Shown here: piece after piece, positions 5,141 to 8,819 of the stretch
Position numbering within the stretch: the first letter of the stretch is position 1
How the letters are laid out: each line of letters starts with the position of its first letter
Source of the DNA: an uncultured Eubacteriales bacterium
Lineage (GTDB): Bacteria; Bacillota; Clostridia; Oscillospirales; Acutalibacteraceae
NCBI GenBank assembly: GCA_934541115.1
Contig: CAKTDF010000042.1
Coordinates: forward strand, 1 to 8,819
Direction of reading: 5' to 3'
DNA length: 8,819 bases
Position numbers and translations under genes: made by a program
The notes under the pieces: generated by a model
Database searches by the model: none
What the model was told of the DNA's origin: nothing
Seen by the model: the letters and a program-made list of their open reading frames with translations, nothing else

Positions 5141-8100
5141 CATCAAAAAAGTACTCGTTATCGGTTCGGGACCCATTGTAATAGGTCAGGCGGCAGAGTT
5201 CGACTACGCCGGAACGCAGGCGTGCCTTGCTCTCAAAGAGGAGGGGTATGAGGTTATTCTTGCGAACTCAAATCCTGCAACCATAATGACCGATACGCTT
5301 ATTGCAGACAAGGTATACATGGAGCCTTTGACCTTTGAATACCTTGCACGAATCTGCCGCTATGAGCACCCGGACGCACTTGTTCCGGGAATCGGCGGTC
5401 AAACCGGTCTCAATCTTGCAATGCGCCTTGCAAAAGAGGGTGTTCTTGAAGAATGCGGAATTGAAATGCTCGGCACTGACGCCGAAAGTATTGCAAAGGC
5501 TGAGGACAGGGAGCTTTTTAAAGAGCTTTGCGAATCGCTCGGCGAGCCGGTCGTTCCGTCTCAAATTACATACAGCACCGAGGAGGCACTTGCGGCGGCA
5601 GAAAAAATCGGTTACCCGGTCATTCTTCGCCCGGCGTTTACGCTCGGCGGAACAGGCGGTGGCTTTGCCGATGATGAAGAAGAACTGAAAGAAAAAATGA
5701 AAAATGCCCTTGCGCTTTCCCCTGTTCATCAGGTGCTCATTGAAAAAAGCATAAAGGGCTATAAAGAAATAGAATACGAGGTCATACGTGACGCAAACGA
5801 CACGGCAATAACCGTCTGCAACATGGAAAATCTTGACCCCGTCGGAATACATACGGGAGACTCGGTTGTTGTTGCGCCGAGCCAGACTCTCACCAACAAG
5901 GAATACCAGATGCTGCGCGACAGCGCTTTGAAGCTTATACGCGCACTTGACGTAAAGGGCGGCTGCAACGTTCAGTTTGCGCTTGACCCATATTCGTTCA
6001 ACTACTTTGTTATTGAAGTTAATCCGCGTGTTTCGCGCTCGTCTGCTCTTGCTTCAAAGGCAAGCGGCTATCCGATTGCGCGTGTTTCCGCAAAAATTGC
6101 AGTCGGTCTGCGCCTTGATGAAATTCAGCTTGCCAACACTCCGGCGTGCTTTGAGCCCGCTCTCGATTATGTTGTGACCAAAATGCCGCGTTTTCCGTTT
6201 GACAAGTTTCCGACTGCGCTCAACACGCTTTCAACTCAAATGAAAGCCACCGGAGAGGTCATGAGCGTCGGCAGGAGCTTTGAAGAAAGTTTTCTTAAAG
6301 CTATCCGTTCGCTTGAGGACGGAAGAAACCACATTCACCTTGAAAAATTTGACGAGGCTCATATGAGTGTGCAGGAGCTGCTTGATTATATCAAGGAGGG
6401 CACTGACGACCGTCTCTATGCAATTTCTCAGCTGATGTGGCTCGGCGTTGACGCGTCGCTTATTTGTGATATCACTCAGATCGATATGTTTTTCCTTGAT
6501 AAAATAAGAAAAATTGTTCGCTTTGAAAAAGAGCTTGAAGAAAACAAGGATTCTTTGCCGCATCTCAAAGAAGCAAAGCGCCGCGGATTTTCGGATTCAT
6601 ATGTTGCCGAGCTTTGGGGCGAGACGACCGATGATATTTATAATCTCAGACTCAAAGAAAAGATATTCCCTGTCTACAAAATGATCGATACCTGTGCCAG
6701 CGAGTTTGAAAGCTACGTGCCGTACTTCTATTCGACCTACGCAGAGGAAAATGAATCTATTGTCTCCGATAAAAAGAAAATCGTTGTGCTCGGTTCCGGT
6801 CCCATAAGGATCGGACAAGGCGTTGAGTTTGACTATTCCACGGTTCATGCCGTAAAGACCATTCAGAAAATGGGCTATGAAGCAATAGTGATAAACAACA
6901 ATCCGGAGACCGTTTCAACCGACTACACAGCCGCAGACAAGCTTTACTTTGAACCGCTCACACCCGAGGACGTGATGAACGTCATTCTGCTCGAAAAGCC
7001 TGTGGGTGTAATTGCAACTCTCGGCGGACAAACAGCCGTCAATCTTGCCGAACCGCTTTCAAAACGCGGAGTAAAAATCATCGGTACCGACTGTGACGCG
7101 ATTGAAAAAGCGGAAAACCGCAACGCTTTTGACGCGGTTATCAAATCTCTCGGCATACCGAATCCGAAAGGCGAGGCTGTGACTGACATTGAAACCGGCG
7201 TAAAGGTTGCCCAAGAGATCGGATACCCGGCGCTTGTTCGTCCGAGTTTTGTTCTCGGCGGCAGAGCAATGGAAATTGTTGCAAACGAGACCATGCTTCG
7301 CAAGTATCTCAAAACCGCAGTTGAGGTCGATGAAGATAAACCGGTACTTATTGACAAGTACCTCATGGGCAAGGAAGTTGAGGTTGACGCAGTCTGCGAC
7401 CAAAAGCAGGTGTTCATTCCGGGAATCATGGAGCTTGTTGAACGCACCGGTGTACATTCCGGAGACAGCACAAGCGTGTATCCGCCGTTTTCGCTCTCTC
7501 AGAAAGTCCGCGACAAGATCTGCGAATACACAACCAAGCTCGGTATCGGCATCGGCATAAACGGACTTTTCAACATTCAGTTCATTGTTGATGAAAACGA
7601 GAATGTTTTTGTTATTGAGGTAAACCCAAGAGCCTCAAGGAGTGTGCCGTTCCTTTCAAAATCCACCGGCTGCAAGCTGGTTGATATTGCAACGCGTGTA
7701 ATGCTGGGCGAAAGTCTTGAAACTCAGGGTATCACCAAAATGCTTCTGCCCGATAAAAAGCGTTGGTATGTTAAAGCGCCTGCGTTTTCTTTTGCAAAGC
7801 TCACGGGAATGGACGCATATCTTTCACCGGAGATGAAATCTACCGGCGAAGCGATAGGCTACGACAAGCGGCTTTCGCGTGCGCTTTACAAAGCGTTTCA
7901 GGCGGCGGGCATACCGATGCTTAAATACGGAACAGTGCTTGTTACCGTTGCAGACGAGGACAAGGAAGAAACTCTGCCGCTGGTCAGACGTTTCAGCGAC
8001 ATCGGCTTCAACATTGAGGCAACTTCTCTCACGGCAGACTTTTTGCGCTCGCACGGACTGAGGGTAAAAAAGCTCAAAAACATCAATGAGGGCAGCGATG

Positions 8101-8312
8101 AAGTTCTGCGTTCAATTCGTTCCGGTCATGTCAGTTATATAATCAACACGCGTGCAATTCTTTCCGGGGTGCATTACGTCAACGGAGAGAAAATGCGCCG
8201 GTGTGCGGTTGAAAATTCTGTTACAACTTTCACTTCGCTTGACACGGTGAGAATTGTTCTTGATGTTCTTGAGGAGCTTGTCAGCAAGGTTTCAACGATT
8301 GACAGCGAGTAA
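5124..8312 (+). CDS. carB: Carbamoyl phosphate synthase, large subunit
   Basis: Makes carbamoyl phosphate from bicarbonate, CarA-derived ammonia and two ATP. It has 1062 aa, close to the 1073 of E. coli CarB. The duplicated architecture is intact. The carboxyphosphate half (about 1-400) has GSGPIVIGQAAEFDYAG and the metal/ATP residues E298 and N300 in IEVNPRVSRSS. An oligomerisation domain follows (about 400-545). The carbamoyl-phosphate half (about 546-930) has GSGPIRIGQGVEFDYS starting at 557, and E832 and N834 in IEVNPRASRS. The C-terminal MGS-like allosteric domain (about 931-1062) has IINT and ENSVTTFTSLDT. There is no frameshift or truncation. In the allosteric domain a position aligning with the UMP-contact lysine of E. 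coli (Lys993, from memory) is Asn986, so pyrimidine feedback may differ. It is the last gene of the cluster, followed by a strong terminator. Confidence 0.97.
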   Translation: MPKRTDIKKVLVIGSGPIVIGQAAEFDYAGTQACLALKEEGYEVILANSNPATIMTDTLIADKVYMEPLTFEYLARICRYEHPDALVPGIGGQTGLNLAMRLAKEGVLEECGIEMLGTDAESIAKAEDRELFKELCESLGEPVVPSQITYSTEEALAAAEKIGYPVILRPAFTLGGTGGGFADDEEELKEKMKNALALSPVHQVLIEKSIKGYKEIEYEVIRDANDTAITVCNMENLDPVGIHTGDSVVVAPSQTLTNKEYQMLRDSALKLIRALDVKGGCNVQFALDPYSFNYFVIEVNPRVSRSSALASKASGYPIARVSAKIAVGLRLDEIQLANTPACFEPALDYVVTKMPRFPFDKFPTALNTLSTQMKATGEVMSVGRSFEESFLKAIRSLEDGRNHIHLEKFDEAHMSVQELLDYIKEGTDDRLYAISQLMWLGVDASLICDITQIDMFFLDKIRKIVRFEKELEENKDSLPHLKEAKRRGFSDSYVAELWGETTDDIYNLRLKEKIFPVYKMIDTCASEFESYVPYFYSTYAEENESIVSDKKKIVVLGSGPIRIGQGVEFDYSTVHAVKTIQKMGYEAIVINNNPETVSTDYTAADKLYFEPLTPEDVMNVILLEKPVGVIATLGGQTAVNLAEPLSKRGVKIIGTDCDAIEKAENRNAFDAVIKSLGIPNPKGEAVTDIETGVKVAQEIGYPALVRPSFVLGGRAMEIVANETMLRKYLKTAVEVDEDKPVLIDKYLMGKEVEVDAVCDQKQVFIPGIMELVERTGVHSGDSTSVYPPFSLSQKVRDKICEYTTKLGIGIGINGLFNIQFIVDENENVFVIEVNPRASRSVPFLSKSTGCKLVDIATRVMLGESLETQGITKMLLPDKKRWYVKAPAFSFAKLTGMDAYLSPEMKSTGEAIGYDKRLSRALYKAFQAAGIPMLKYGTVLVTVADEDKEETLPLVRRFSDIGFNIEATSLTADFLRSHGLRVKKLKNINEGSDEVLRSIRSGHVSYIINTRAILSGVHYVNGEKMRRCAVENSVTTFTSLDTVRIVLDVLEELVSKVSTIDSE

Positions 8313-8323
8313 AAGAAATATTT

Positions 8324-8360
8324 CGGCAGCTTTGCGCAAAAAACAAAGCTGCCGTTTTTT
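8324..8360 (+). terminator. Intrinsic terminator after carB
   Basis: CGGCAGCTTTG (8324-8334) and CAAAGCTGCCG (8344-8354) form a perfect 11-bp stem with a 9-nt A-rich loop, followed at once by six T residues. It begins 12 nt after the carB stop codon. It is the strongest terminator in the window and marks the end of the transcription unit. Repeat copy B starts at the end of its T-run. Confidence 0.93.
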
Positions 8361-8470
8361 AACCCAAAGCTTGCTTTTTATATGTAAATGGCTATACACT
8401 TTTACACCCGTACGCTCCGCGGGGGTACTTTTGTCGATTGTTACAAAAGTACCCAAAAGAACGCTTTTTA
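8359..8470 (+). repeat. Dispersed repeat copy B (short, core only)
   Basis: Matches the hairpin-side core of copies A and C: AACCCAAAGCTTGC at its left end, ATGGCTATACACTTTTACACC, then CCGTACGCTCCGC and the terminal hairpin (8423-8454), in the same orientation as copy C. It lacks the extension of about 80 bp beyond the CCCAA(C/A)GCTT end that A and C share (8641-8725 in C). After the hairpin AAAAGAACGCTTTTT continues like the first 10 bases of the window, which are the outer end of copy A. It is non-coding. Confidence 0.8.
8423..8454. repeat. Terminal hairpin of repeat copy B
   Basis: GGGTACTTTTGT (8423-8434) and ACAAAAGTACCC (8443-8454) form a perfect 12-bp stem with loop CGATTGTT. Compared with copy A the third pair of the stem has changed on both sides (T:A to G:C), so pairing is kept. 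Confidence 0.85.
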
Positions 8471-8482
8471 GTACGGCGCCCA

Positions 8483-8529
8483 AGAGAGCGAAATCGGATT
8501 CCTTGAGGGAATCTCGATTATCGCTCTCT
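8483..8529. other. Long imperfect hairpin between repeat copies B and C
   Basis: Three consecutive stems line up: AGAGAGCGA (8483-8491) with TCGCTCTCT (8521-8529), AATCG (8492-8496) with CGATT (8515-8519), and GATTCC (8497-8502) with GGAATC (8508-8513). They are separated only by single-base bulges (8514 and 8520) and closed by a 5-nt loop TTGAG. That gives 20 base pairs. No T-run follows on either strand. It may belong to the repeat array, or be a separate small palindromic element. No gene is visible around it. Confidence 0.65.
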
Positions 8530-8640
8530 AACGCGCCTACACATTACTCGTGTGCAACACTTTCCTAATTGAAACATCAATCCGCTATTTTCCTATCTCC
8601 ACTCTGTCGAAGTGTTCAGTCAGAACGAAGTAAAAACAAC
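8530..8640. other. Intergenic stretch without recognisable content
   Basis: Between the long hairpin and repeat copy C I find no credible coding region, promoter, RNA gene or repeat on either strand. Confidence 0.5.
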
Positions 8641-8819
8641 GTTTTCTCTTTCCTCATCTCGCGGATTTATTGTGCAATGTGAAAAGTTCTGCTTGTTTTT
8701 TTAACGTGCTACTATCTCTCTTAAACCCAACGCTTACTTTTAATATATAAATGGCTATGCGCTTTTATATCCGTACGCTCCGCTGGGGTCACTTTTGTCG
8801 GTTGTAACAAAAGTAACCA
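8641..8819 (+). repeat. Dispersed repeat copy C (right end of window)
   Basis: Its reverse complement aligns with 11-187 of copy A over about 175 bp. The 59 bases at the hairpin end differ from A at only three positions. It contains CCGTACGCTCCGC and the terminal hairpin GGTCACTTTTGT (8787-8798) with ACAAAAGTAACC (8807-8818). Here one stem position has changed on one side only: C8790 faces A8815 on this strand, which is a G-U wobble in RNA read from the other strand. The element is cut by the window edge. It is non-coding and carries no transposase. Confidence 0.85.

Noticed and set aside
5268..5852. 194-codon open frame on - strand within carB, and other long antisense frames in carB, argF and the ATPase gene
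   Set aside because: The + strand frames are complete, motif-bearing housekeeping enzymes. The antisense frames are Cys/Phe/Arg-rich shadows without ribosome sites.
8292..8483. 63-codon open frame on - strand across copy B and the carB terminator
   Set aside because: It runs through the terminator and the end of carB and depends on the repeat sequence. No ribosome site or family similarity supports it.
8359..8819. CRISPR array, because of several repeat copies
   Set aside because: The copies are of unequal length (about 110 and 180 bp), unevenly spaced and present in both orientations in the window. There are no short regular repeats with unique spacers and no cas genes.

Overview
The window carries six protein genes, all on the + strand, in two functional blocks: a polar amino acid ABC importer (lipoprotein binding protein, permease, ATPase; about 458-2732) and the citrulline-forming arginine genes argF, carA and carB (about 2961-8312). 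The lipoprotein signal with a Ser/Thr/Ala/acidic linker, the GGAGG-type ribosome sites, the moderate GC content and the protein sequences suggest an anaerobic Firmicute of the class Clostridia, plausibly a gut Oscillospirales/Ruminococcaceae-like organism. This placement is inferred from protein style; no marker gene is present.

Layout. 1-187 is a dispersed non-coding repeat, and 188-300 holds a terminator-like stretch. 348-376 is a good vegetative promoter whose -35 box lies under a palindrome shaped like an arginine-repressor (ARG) box, followed by a 5'-UTR hairpin at 398-417. The importer genes are tightly packed (15-nt gap, then a 35-nt overlap). A 228-nt leader full of inverted repeats precedes argF. 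A 92-nt gap with a GC-rich hairpin separates argF from carA, and carA and carB overlap by 17 nt. A textbook intrinsic terminator (8324-8360) closes the cluster, and two more copies of the repeat follow (8359-8470 and 8641-8819), with a long imperfect hairpin between them.

How the genes work together. CarAB makes carbamoyl phosphate from glutamine, bicarbonate and 2 ATP, and ArgF joins it to ornithine to give citrulline, the entry to arginine. The importer is of the His/Gln/Arg/Cys type and by context probably brings in arginine, ornithine or a related amino acid. Its substrate cannot be read from the sequence alone. The putative ARG box is the only sign of shared control that I see.

The core genes are ordinary. 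The more unusual material is non-coding: a repeat family present three times, with one copy inverted relative to the other two, whose 32-nt terminal hairpin is kept by a compensatory base-pair change, and the structured leader before argF. Both window ends lie inside repeat copies, which suggests this may be a contig broken at repeats.
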